Shown piece after piece: positions 6,737 through 12,115 of a stretch of DNA of 12,115 nucleotides (positions are counted from its first letter, which is position 1; the number at the start of each line of letters is the position of its first letter). This stretch comes from an uncultured Pseudoflavonifractor sp. GTDB taxonomy: Bacteria > Bacillota > Clostridia > Oscillospirales > Oscillospiraceae. The DNA is taken from the NCBI GenBank assembly GCA_947383685.1, contig CANDEE010000051.1, positions 1 to 12,115 of the forward strand. The letters are read 5' to 3'. The position numbers and the translations under genes were made by a program. The notes beneath the pieces are model-generated. The model did no database searches and was not told the DNA's origin. It saw nothing but the letters and a program-made list of their open reading frames with translations.

Positions 6737-7348
6737 TTACTGCGCCTTGCAAAACTCCAGTATTACCCGCACCGCCGCATCCACGCCCCGGAAGGAGGAG
6801 CTGATACACAGGTCATAGCTCTCGGCGGCACCCCACTTCCGGTCGGTATGGAAGCTGTAATAGGAAGCCCGGGTCTTGTCCATTTTCCGTATCTTCTCCA
6901 TGGCCTCCTTCTCGCTGACGCCATCCCGGTGAATGATCCTCTGGACGCGGGCGTCATGGTCGGCGCAGACAAAGACCCGCACCAGCCCCGGCTGGTCCCG
7001 GAGGATGTAGTCGGCACAGCGGCCCACGATGACGCAGCTTCCCTTGGCCGCCACCGCCAGCACCGCCTCCCGCTGGGCATTGGCGGCAAGCTGCTCCACC
7101 GTATTCCCCGCCATGCCGGGGGACAGCCGCTGCTGTCCCATGACCAGGGAGTAGAGGAAGCTGTTGGTGGGTTTTTCATCGTAACTTTTCAGGAACTCCT
7201 GGCTCAGCCCGCTCTCCTGGGCCGCCACCGCCAGAATCTCTTTGTCGTAGTAGGGAATGTCCAGGGCCTGGGCCACCTTTTTGCCGATTTCCCGGCCTCC
7301 GCTGCCAAACTGACGGCCTATGGTCACGTAAATGTTCTCCATATCCAT
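6737..7348 (-). CDS. Cytidylate kinase-like family protein
   Basis: Small cytoplasmic P-loop protein, 203 aa, of the cytidylate-kinase-like group common in Clostridia. The N-terminus VTIGRQFGSGGREIGKKVA (about 8-26) is the characteristic variant nucleotide-binding loop: rich in Gly, without the usual GKS/T. It is followed by YYDKEIL (about 36-42) and, in the middle, GSCVIVGRCADYILRD, which resembles the conserved core of this family. Arg-rich helices with DKTRASYY and the C-terminal YDLCISSS region also match the family. ATG 7348 has AAGGAGG 4 nt upstream; the nearby ATG 7342 has the same site 10 nt upstream, so the start is uncertain by two codons. It is a single-gene unit with its own promoter and terminator. 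Whether it phosphorylates CMP, another nucleotide or something else is unknown; no link to the flanking transporters is evident. Confidence 0.85.
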   Translation of the reverse strand: MDMENIYVTIGRQFGSGGREIGKKVAQALDIPYYDKEILAVAAQESGLSQEFLKSYDEKPTNSFLYSLVMGQQRLSPGMAGNTVEQLAANAQREAVLAVAAKGSCVIVGRCADYILRDQPGLVRVFVCADHDARVQRIIHRDGVSEKEAMEKIRKMDKTRASYYSFHTDRKWGAAESYDLCISSSFRGVDAAVRVILEFCKAQ

Positions 7349-7369
7349 CGCCCCTCCTTTGCTGCTATT

Positions 7370-7399
7370 ATTATACCACAATATTTGGTAGAATGTAAA
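7370..7399 (-). promoter_or_regulatory. Extended -10 promoter of the kinase gene
   Basis: On the minus strand, TGGTATAAT (TATAAT at 7375-7370) is an extended -10. Upstream is TTTACA (7399-7394, 18-nt spacer) or TTACAT (7398-7393, 17-nt spacer). A 14-bp block around the -10 (7367-7380) is identical to the oppA promoter (9377-9390). The -35 almost touches the U-tract of the oppA terminator. Confidence 0.8.
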
Positions 7400-7400
7400 T

Positions 7401-7438
7401 AAAAAAAGAGGGGCTGCCGTTATGGCAGTCCCTCTTTT
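7401..7438 (-). terminator. Rho-independent terminator of oppA
   Basis: Arms 7424-7438 and 7404-7418 form a 15-bp stem with one mismatch around a 5-nt loop, followed on the minus strand by a 7-nt U-run (7407-7401). It starts 19 nt past the oppA stop codon. Confidence 0.93.
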
Positions 7439-7457
7439 AGTGTCGCTTGCCCTCTGC

Positions 7458-9233
7458 TTACTTCGTGCAGCGGTCAAAGAAGAAGTAGCCCAGGGGGGTG
7501 TAGTACATACCCTTCACGTCGGTGTTGAGCATATACTTCTGGGTGTAGAAGTAGATGGGACCCAGAGCCCAATCCTGGCCCATGATGATGTCCTCAGCCT
7601 TGTGCATAGCAGCCATACGGGCAGCAGGATCGGCGGTGGACTTGGCCTCGTTGATGGCGGCGTCGTAGTCCTTGTTGCTGTACTGGGCGTCGTTGTTGCC
7701 GCCGCCGGTGAGCCACATATCCAGGAAGGAAATGGGATCGTTGTAGTCAGCAATCCAGCCGTTACGGGCGATCTGGTACTCACCGTTCTTACGGGTCTCC
7801 AGGAAGGCAGCCCACTCCTGGTTCTCCAGCTTGACCTCCACGCCCAGAGCGGTCTGCCACTGCTGCTGCAGGGCCTCACCGATCTTCTTGTGGTTGTCGG
7901 AGGTGTTGTAGAGGTAAGTCACGGTGGGGAAGCCCTTGCCGTCGGGATAGCCGGCCTCGGCCAGCAGCTCCTTGGCTTTCTTCACGTTCTCGGCATACTG
8001 CTCATCGGTGGTGGCGGGAGTCCAGTAGTCGCCGCCCTCAGTCCGGAAGTCGCCGTCAGCACCGGCCACGCCGGAGGGCACAAAGCCGGAGGCGGGAACC
8101 TGACCGGTCTGGGTCACGTTCTCCACAATATACTGGGCGTCAATGGCCAGGGTGAAGGCCTGACGGACCTTGGGGTCGTCAAAGGGAGCCTTCTCCACGT
8201 TGTAGCAGACATAGTAAGTGCCGATGTAGGGCACGATCCGCAGGTCGCCGTTGGAGAGCAGAGTGGGAATCTCGTCCACGGGCATATCCTCAATGAAGTC
8301 CAGCTCGCCGGAGTTAAAGCCGGTCAGCATGGCGTTGTTGTCGTCCATCAGCTTGAAGGTGATGGTGTCGGGGCCCAGCTTGTCATAGTCATAGTAATTC
8401 TCGTTCTTGGCCATGATGATCTGGCTGTTGTGGTCCCACTGAGTCAGCTTGTAAGCGCCGTTGGAAATATAGGTCTCCACATTGTGGGTCCAGCCGTCGG
8501 GATTGGCGGAGACGACGTCCTCCCGGACAGGGAAGGCGGCGGGGAAGGCGCAGATCTCCAGGAAGTAGGGGCAGTCATAGGTCAGGGTGACCACAAAGGT
8601 CTTGTCATCGGGAGCCTCCACAGCCAGAGTGCTGGGATCGGCGTACTCCATGACGTCCTTGCCCTCAGCGTCCTTCTCGCCGGTGGGGGTGCCGCCGTTG
8701 ACCTCGGCGTAGCCCTTGACCATATCGATCATGTAGCAGTAGTCGGCAGCGGTGGTGGGAGTGGCCAGACGGCGCCAAGAGTACACAAAGTCGCCGGCGG
8801 TCACGTCCTTGCCGTCAGACCACTTGATGCCGTCCCGGAGCTTGAAGGTATAGGTGACGGTACCGTCATCGTTGACCACCTTCTCATAGCTCTCGGCCTG
8901 GCCGGGAACCAGCTCAGCCAGGTTGCAGTCCTGAACGCCGTCCACCAGCTCGCCGGAGTCGGCCCAGCGGAACAGGCCCTCAAACATATGGCCGGTCATG
9001 ATGGCGCCGTCTACGGCGGAGTTCAGGGCCGGGTCGATGGTCTGGGGCTCAGAAGCCACGTTGACGTTCAGGTTAAAAGCACCGTCAACGGGAGCCTGCG
9101 TCTCAGGAGCCTGGCTCTCCACAGTGGGAGCCTGAGTCTCGGGAGCCTGGGTCTCCTGAGTCTTGCCGCCGCAGGCGGACAGCAGGCTCAGAGCCATGGC
9201 GGAGACCAGCGCAAGAGAAACGATCTTCTTCAT
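7458..9233 (-). CDS. oppA: Oligopeptide ABC transporter substrate-binding lipoprotein (family 5)
   Basis: Peptide-binding lipoprotein, 591 aa, outer face of the membrane. The signal peptide MKKIVSLALVSAMALSLLSAC ends in a lipobox with Cys21. A linker with ETQAP repeats follows (units at 27-31, 32-36 and 44-48, plus a variant ESQAP at 39-43). The family 5 domain then starts at LNVNVASEPQTIDPALN, with MFEGLFRW, YTFKLRDGIKWSDGKDVTAGDFVYSW-type sequence (given here in part), SNGAYKL, CYNVEKAPFDDPKVRQAF and a C-terminal ARNGWIADYNDPISFLDMW block, all typical of OppA/DppE. Length is within the family range. ATG 9233 has GGAGG 9 nt upstream. The gene lies behind oppCDF but has its own promoter, structured leader and terminator, which fits the high level needed for a binding protein. 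Peptide length preference cannot be read from the sequence. Confidence 0.95.
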   Translation of the reverse strand: MKKIVSLALVSAMALSLLSACGGKTQETQAPETQAPTVESQAPETQAPVDGAFNLNVNVASEPQTIDPALNSAVDGAIMTGHMFEGLFRWADSGELVDGVQDCNLAELVPGQAESYEKVVNDDGTVTYTFKLRDGIKWSDGKDVTAGDFVYSWRRLATPTTAADYCYMIDMVKGYAEVNGGTPTGEKDAEGKDVMEYADPSTLAVEAPDDKTFVVTLTYDCPYFLEICAFPAAFPVREDVVSANPDGWTHNVETYISNGAYKLTQWDHNSQIIMAKNENYYDYDKLGPDTITFKLMDDNNAMLTGFNSGELDFIEDMPVDEIPTLLSNGDLRIVPYIGTYYVCYNVEKAPFDDPKVRQAFTLAIDAQYIVENVTQTGQVPASGFVPSGVAGADGDFRTEGGDYWTPATTDEQYAENVKKAKELLAEAGYPDGKGFPTVTYLYNTSDNHKKIGEALQQQWQTALGVEVKLENQEWAAFLETRKNGEYQIARNGWIADYNDPISFLDMWLTGGGNNDAQYSNKDYDAAINEAKSTADPAARMAAMHKAEDIIMGQDWALGPIYFYTQKYMLNTDVKGMYYTPLGYFFFDRCTK

Positions 9234-9299
9234 GGTATTTTTCCTCCAATTTAAATTTGTATCTCATGCCCATACGGGTCTTGATACCGAAAAATCAAT

Positions 9300-9320
9300 C
9301 TGTCCCGCAGAGCGGGACAG
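9300..9320 (-). terminator. Possible attenuator hairpin in the oppA leader
   Basis: CTGTCCCGC and GCGGGACAG pair perfectly around a 3-nt loop. On the minus strand ATTG and then ATTTTT follow, so the U-rich stretch is offset by a few bases. Weak intrinsic terminator or a plain stabilising stem. Confidence 0.4.
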
Positions 9321-9324
9321 AATA

Positions 9325-9346
9325 TGAAATGGCCCGGGCCATTTCA
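9325..9346. repeat. Perfect 22-bp palindrome in the oppA leader
   Basis: The sequence reads TGAAATGGCCC and then its exact reverse complement. It lies about 27-48 nt downstream of the predicted start of transcription. As DNA it could be an operator site; as RNA it is a self-complementary stem. Confidence 0.75.
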
Positions 9347-9379
9347 GCGCGTTAAAGTGCCAAAAATCAAGCGGGCATT

Positions 9380-9408
9380 ATTATACCACAGGTTTTGGAA
9401 ATTGTAAA
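9380..9408 (-). promoter_or_regulatory. Strong extended -10 promoter of oppA
   Basis: TTTACA (9408-9403), a 17-nt spacer and TATAAT (9385-9380) on the minus strand, with TGG directly before the -10. It shares ATTATTATACCACA (plus strand, 9377-9390) with the kinase promoter. Separate promoter for oppA, downstream of oppF. Confidence 0.85.
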
Positions 9409-9429
9409 GGAATTGTTTCCCCGCCTGCC

Positions 9430-9458
9430 TTATTTGTCCAGTAAATGGCAGGCGGCCC
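9430..9458 (-). repeat. Downstream copy of the oppF 3' end (direct repeat)
   Basis: These 29 bases match 9565-9593 at all but four positions. The four differences fall in TGT/TGC, TTG/TTA, TTG/CTG and GAT/GAC codons, and all are silent. The stop codon TAA is also conserved. Confidence 0.85.
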
Positions 9459-9530
9459 TCGTCGGGGTAAACTCCATATCCTTCGCCTCCGCCTGCGGCA
9501 AAGGCTCGCTCATTTCGTTGCCCCTCCTCT

Positions 9531-9557
9531 CCCCACGAAAACTCCGTTTTCGCGGGG
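9531..9557 (-). terminator. Stem-loop 7 nt behind the oppF stop
   Basis: In the minus-strand RNA, CCCCGCGAAAAC pairs with GTTTTCGTGGGG (12 bp, one G-U) around GGA. No U-run follows, so it is more likely an mRNA 3'-end stem or part of a repeat than a classical terminator. It may end or stabilise the oppCDF transcript. Confidence 0.5.
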
Positions 9558-9564
9558 GCCCCAT

Positions 9565-10605
9565 TTATTTATCCAACAAATGACAGGCGGCCCAATGTCC
9601 CGGCTCGTGCTCCTTGAACTCGGGGGCGCATTGCTTGCACTTCTCGCTGGCGTAGGGGCAGCGGGTGTGGAACCGGCAGCCCGTGGGCGGATTCATGGGG
9701 GAGGGGATGTCGCCCTCCAGCACGATGCGCTGGCGGGAACGGCTCACCTCCGGGTCGGGAACGGGCACGGCGGAGAGCAGGGTCTGGGAATAGGGGTGGA
9801 GGGGATTGCGGTTGAGCTCGTAGCTCTCCGCCAGCTCCACCAGAGAGCCCAAGTACATCACGCCGATCCGGCTGGAGATGTGGCGCACCACGGAAAGGTC
9901 GTGGGCGATAAAGAGATAGGTAAGGCCCATCTCCTGCTGCATATCCTCCAGCATATTCACCACCTGGGACTGGATGGACACGTCCAGGGCGGAAATTGGC
10001 TCGTCACAGACAATAAATTCCGGCTCCACCGCCAGGGCCCGGGCAATACCCACCCGCTGCTGCTGTCCGCCGGAAAACTCATGGGGGAAACGGTTGGCAT
10101 GCTCGGTATTGAGGCCCACCTTGTCCAGCAGCTCCTTAATGCGCTCGGTGCGCTGAGCCTTAGAATCACAGAGCTTGTGAATGTCCAGCGCCTCCCCGAT
10201 GATCTCGCCCACCGTCATCCGGGGGTCCAGAGAGGCGGCAGGGTCCTGAAAGATGATCTGCATCTTCCGGCGCATGGGGAACATATCCACCGCCTTGGGC
10301 CGGGGCACGTTCTTCTTCACCAAAACGCTCTTGCCGTCCTCCGTTTCCTTCCGTTCAAAGGGATACTCCCCCTCATAAATGGGCTCGCCATGATAGACGA
10401 TCTGGCCTGAGGTAGGCTCATGGAGACGTAAAATGGTCCGGCCCAGGGTGGTCTTGCCGCAGCCCGACTCGCCCACCAAGCCCAGAGTCTCGCCCTTGTT
10501 GATAAAGAGGCTCACGTTCTCCACAGCCTGAACGCCGGGGCCCTTGACTCCCTTGACGGGGAAGTATTTATGAAGGTTTTTTACCTCCAGCAGCTTTTCA
10601 GCCAT
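9565..10605 (-). CDS. oppF: Oligopeptide ABC transporter ATP-binding protein OppF/DppF
   Basis: Second ATPase of a peptide importer, 346 aa. Walker A GESGCGKTT (45-53), Q-loop MQIIFQDP with Gln120, signature FSGGQQQR (177-184), Walker B FIVCDEP (197-203), switch His235 (IAHD). The C-terminal oligopeptide-transporter domain has PPTGCRFHTRCPYASEKC (306-323) and further Cys326 and Cys341; this Cys pattern is typical of the family. An acidic/basic insert at about 76-108 (between YHGEP and MRRKMQ) makes it longer than many OppF proteins. ATG 10605 overlaps the oppD stop by 8 bases and has GGAGG 9 nt upstream, so translation is probably coupled. The last eight codons are repeated downstream at 9430-9456. 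Confidence 0.95.
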   Translation of the reverse strand: MAEKLLEVKNLHKYFPVKGVKGPGVQAVENVSLFINKGETLGLVGESGCGKTTLGRTILRLHEPTSGQIVYHGEPIYEGEYPFERKETEDGKSVLVKKNVPRPKAVDMFPMRRKMQIIFQDPAASLDPRMTVGEIIGEALDIHKLCDSKAQRTERIKELLDKVGLNTEHANRFPHEFSGGQQQRVGIARALAVEPEFIVCDEPISALDVSIQSQVVNMLEDMQQEMGLTYLFIAHDLSVVRHISSRIGVMYLGSLVELAESYELNRNPLHPYSQTLLSAVPVPDPEVSRSRQRIVLEGDIPSPMNPPTGCRFHTRCPYASEKCKQCAPEFKEHEPGHWAACHLLDK

Positions 10606-11692
10606 CGTTCTTCCCCTCCTTCTTTTCCAGGGCCTCCTGAACCCGCAGCCAGCAGGCGGAGCGGTGTTCCTCGCCCACCTCCACGTAGGGAGGCATCTTC
10701 TGGAGGCACACCTTCATGGCGTAGGGACACCGGGGGGCAAAGGGACAGCCCTCCGGGGGATTCAGCATATCCACGGGGGTTCCCTCAATGGGAATGAGCC
10801 GCTCGTGGCTGTCGGCGTCCACTCTTGGCATGGAGCGGAGCAGGCCCTCGGTATAGGGGTGGGCGGGGGAGTAGAAAATGTCGTCCACCGGGCCCTGCTC
10901 CACCATCTTGCCCGCGTACATAACGCAGACCTTATCGCAAATTTCCGCCACCACGCCCAGGTTGTGGGTGATAAAGATAATGCCCATGTGGGTTTTCTTC
11001 TGCAGGTCCTTCATCAACTCCAAAATCTGGGCCTGGATGGTCACGTCCAAAGCGGTGGTAGGCTCGTCGGCAATGAGCAGCTTGGGGTGGCAGATGAGGC
11101 CCATGGCGATCATCACCCGCTGGCGCATACCGCCGGAAAGCTCGTGGGGATACTGCTTCATCCGCTGCTCCACGTTGTTGATTCCCACCATGGTCAGCAT
11201 CTCCATGGCCCGCTGGGCGGCGTCGGCCTTGGAAATGGACTTGTCGTGGGCCTGAAGGGCCTCCACAAGCTGGTTGCCGATGGTATACACCGGATTCAGG
11301 CTGGTCATGGGGTTCTGGAAGATCATGGCGGCCCGGCCGCCCCGGAGCTCGGTCATTTCCTTCTTGCTCTTGGCCAGCACATCCTCGCCCTCAAAGGTAA
11401 TGGAGCCGCCGATGACCTTGCCGGGAGACTGGAGAAGGCCCATAATGGCGTAGGCCTCCTGGCTTTTGCCGGAGCCGGATTCGCCCACGATGCCCATGAC
11501 CTCGCCATAGGCCAGCTTATAGCTGATGCCGCTGACCGCTTTCACCTCACCGGCAGGGGTAAAGAAGGAGACGTGCAGGTCTTCTACCTCCAGCAGATTT
11601 TCTCCCGCGTCATCCCGAATATGGGCGGTGTCATGCAGGGTTTTGTCATGAGCCTGAATATCCTTCAGGCCCGCTGTGGTTTTTTCATCCAT
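10598..11692 (-). CDS. oppD: Oligopeptide ABC transporter ATP-binding protein OppD/DppD
   Basis: First ATPase of the peptide importer, 364 aa. Walker A GESGSGKS (70-77), Q-loop AAMIFQNPMTSLNPV (121-135), signature LSGGMRQR (185-192), Walker B LLIADEP (205-211), switch His243 (ITHN). The C-terminal domain carries PPEGCPFAPRCPYAMKVC (312-329) and Cys347, giving four cysteines at 316, 322, 329 and 347; in related DppD proteins such cysteines can hold an iron-sulfur cluster, not demonstrated here. About 30 extra residues precede the first strand (LLEVEDLHVSF), rich in His/Asp. ATG 11692 has AAGGAGG 7 nt upstream and lies 16 nt after oppC. Works as a heterodimer with OppF beneath OppB/OppC. Confidence 0.95.
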   Translation of the reverse strand: MDEKTTAGLKDIQAHDKTLHDTAHIRDDAGENLLEVEDLHVSFFTPAGEVKAVSGISYKLAYGEVMGIVGESGSGKSQEAYAIMGLLQSPGKVIGGSITFEGEDVLAKSKKEMTELRGGRAAMIFQNPMTSLNPVYTIGNQLVEALQAHDKSISKADAAQRAMEMLTMVGINNVEQRMKQYPHELSGGMRQRVMIAMGLICHPKLLIADEPTTALDVTIQAQILELMKDLQKKTHMGIIFITHNLGVVAEICDKVCVMYAGKMVEQGPVDDIFYSPAHPYTEGLLRSMPRVDADSHERLIPIEGTPVDMLNPPEGCPFAPRCPYAMKVCLQKMPPYVEVGEEHRSACWLRVQEALEKKEGKNDG

Positions 11693-11708
11693 GAAGTCTC
11701 CTCCTTTC

Positions 11709-12115
11709 TTATTTCTTCAGCTTGGGGTCCAAAGCGTCCCGGAGGCCGTCGCCCACCAGGTTCAAACTCAGGATCATCACGCTCAAAAGCGCGGCGGGGA
11801 ACAGCAGCCGCTCGGGGTAGCTGTACATACCGGCCAGAGCGTCGGTACACATGGAGCCCAGTGAGGTCATGGGGGTGTCCACACCCACGCCCAGGTAGCT
11901 CAAAAAGCTCTCCACAAAGATGGCGGAGGGAATCTGCAAAAACGTGGTAGTCACGATCTGTCCGATGCAGTTGGGGAGCAGGTGTTTTTTGATAATACGC
12001 CCGCTTCTGGCTCCCAGGGCCTTGGCGGCGGTGACATACTCCTGCTGCTTGAGCTGGAGAATCTGGCCCCGGATGATCCGGGACATGGTCACCCAGTAGA
12101 GGGAGCCAAAGGCGA
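11709..12115 (-). CDS. oppC: Oligopeptide ABC transporter permease OppC/DppC (5' end outside window)
   Basis: C-terminal 134 residues of a peptide-importer permease; the frame stays open to the window edge and the start lies beyond it. Visible are WVTMSRIIRGQIL and the EAA-type coupling loop QEYVTAAKALGARSGRIIKKHLLPN, followed by hydrophobic segments (IVTTTFLQIPSAIFVESFLSYLG and LLFPAALLSVMILSLNLVGDGL, quoted here only as segment ends). The C-terminus LRDALDPKLKK is characteristic of OppC. It lies 16 nt before oppD, so oppC-oppD-oppF form one operon. The partner oppB is expected just outside the window on the right. Confidence 0.93.
   Translation of the reverse strand, partial: AFGSLYWVTMSRIIRGQILQLKQQEYVTAAKALGARSGRIIKKHLLPNCIGQIVTTTFLQIPSAIFVESFLSYLGVGVDTPMTSLGSMCTDALAGMYSYPERLLFPAALLSVMILSLNLVGDGLRDALDPKLKK

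Larger units (their letters stand above)
9234..9373 (-). promoter_or_regulatory. Structured 5' leader of oppA
   Basis: The predicted transcript starts near 9373, leaving a leader of about 140 nt. In order of transcription it holds a perfect 22-bp palindrome (9346-9325), a 9-bp GC-rich stem with a 3-nt loop (9320-9300) followed by ATTGATTTTT, and a small CCC/GGG hairpin (9282-9272) within GTATC/GATAC arms. The ribosome binding site then follows. The second hairpin looks like a weak attenuator. No known riboswitch or T-box is recognised. Confidence 0.55.
9421..9564 (-). repeat. Hairpin-rich insertion behind oppF, with duplicated oppF tail
   Basis: Directly after the oppF TAA, the same frame reads ATG (9564-9562) and stays open for 44 codons to a TAA at 9432-9430. 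Its last eight codons read AACHLLDK, identical to the last eight of oppF. The segment holds three stem-loops: 9531-9557 (12 bp with one G-U, 3-nt loop), 9480-9504 (8 bp with one G-U) and 9421-9455 (9-bp GC-rich arms CCGCCTGCC/GGCAGGCGG enclosing the duplicate tail). An inner ATG (9513) with GGAGGGG upstream could start a 27-residue peptide. It resembles a small palindromic mobile repeat or a recombination scar; translation is unproven. Confidence 0.6.

Noticed and set aside
7349..7477. Longer N-terminus for the cytidylate-kinase-like protein
   Set aside because: This stretch contains the gene's own promoter and the oppA terminator, so it cannot be coding.
7422..9254. 610-codon open frame on the plus strand
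   Set aside because: It is antisense to oppA, which has a signal peptide, lipobox and family motifs. The antisense product is a Val/Gly/His-rich composition typical of a reversed GC-rich gene.
9234..9373. Known riboswitch or T-box in the oppA leader
   Set aside because: No T-box sequence, SAM, lysine, glycine or TPP core motif recognised; only simple hairpins are visible.
9421..9564. Insertion sequence remnant
   Set aside because: No transposase similarity in any frame and no clear terminal inverted repeats at the two ends; kept as a structured repeat instead.

Overview
The window looks like a high-GC gut Clostridia contig, most like the Flavonifractor/Pseudoflavonifractor/Oscillospiraceae group. 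This is inferred from GC-rich coding sequence, lipoprotein signal peptides with clostridial character, strong AGGAGG ribosome binding sites and short AT-rich promoters. No rRNA, tRNA or CRISPR is visible. All genes lie on the minus strand, so transcription runs from high to low coordinates. The first 46 bases are not biological: they are an Illumina P7-side adapter with its 8-nt index, which truncates the first gene.

Reading in transcription order from the right edge: (1) 12115-9565 holds the 3' part of oppC, then oppD and oppF, a tightly packed oligopeptide/dipeptide ABC transporter operon. (2) 9564-9421 is a hairpin-rich segment directly behind the oppF stop. It repeats the last eight codons and stop of oppF in the same frame with only silent differences. 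(3) 9408-7401 holds oppA, with its own extended -10 promoter, a structured leader of about 140 nt and a strong terminator. (4) 7399-6680 is a single-gene unit for a cytidylate-kinase-like protein, with its own promoter and terminator. (5) 6561-5531 is an orphan amino-acid-type (family 3) binding lipoprotein. (6) 5402-1258 is an operon of a paralogous binding lipoprotein, a permease, an ATPase and an AbgB-type M20 amidohydrolase. (7) 1096-47 is an MFS permease cut off by the adapter.

The two family-3 binding proteins are clear duplicates, including their promoters, so the orphan probably feeds the same permease/ATPase pair, as ArgT and HisJ share one channel in enterics. The orphan has lost the acidic residue that usually holds the substrate alpha-amino group. 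Together with an AbgB-like amidohydrolase in the operon, this suggests uptake of N-blocked (acylated or conjugated) amino acids followed by cytoplasmic deacylation. The fit between context and pocket is inference; the families are clear. The most unusual DNA feature is the 135-bp structured insertion behind oppF.
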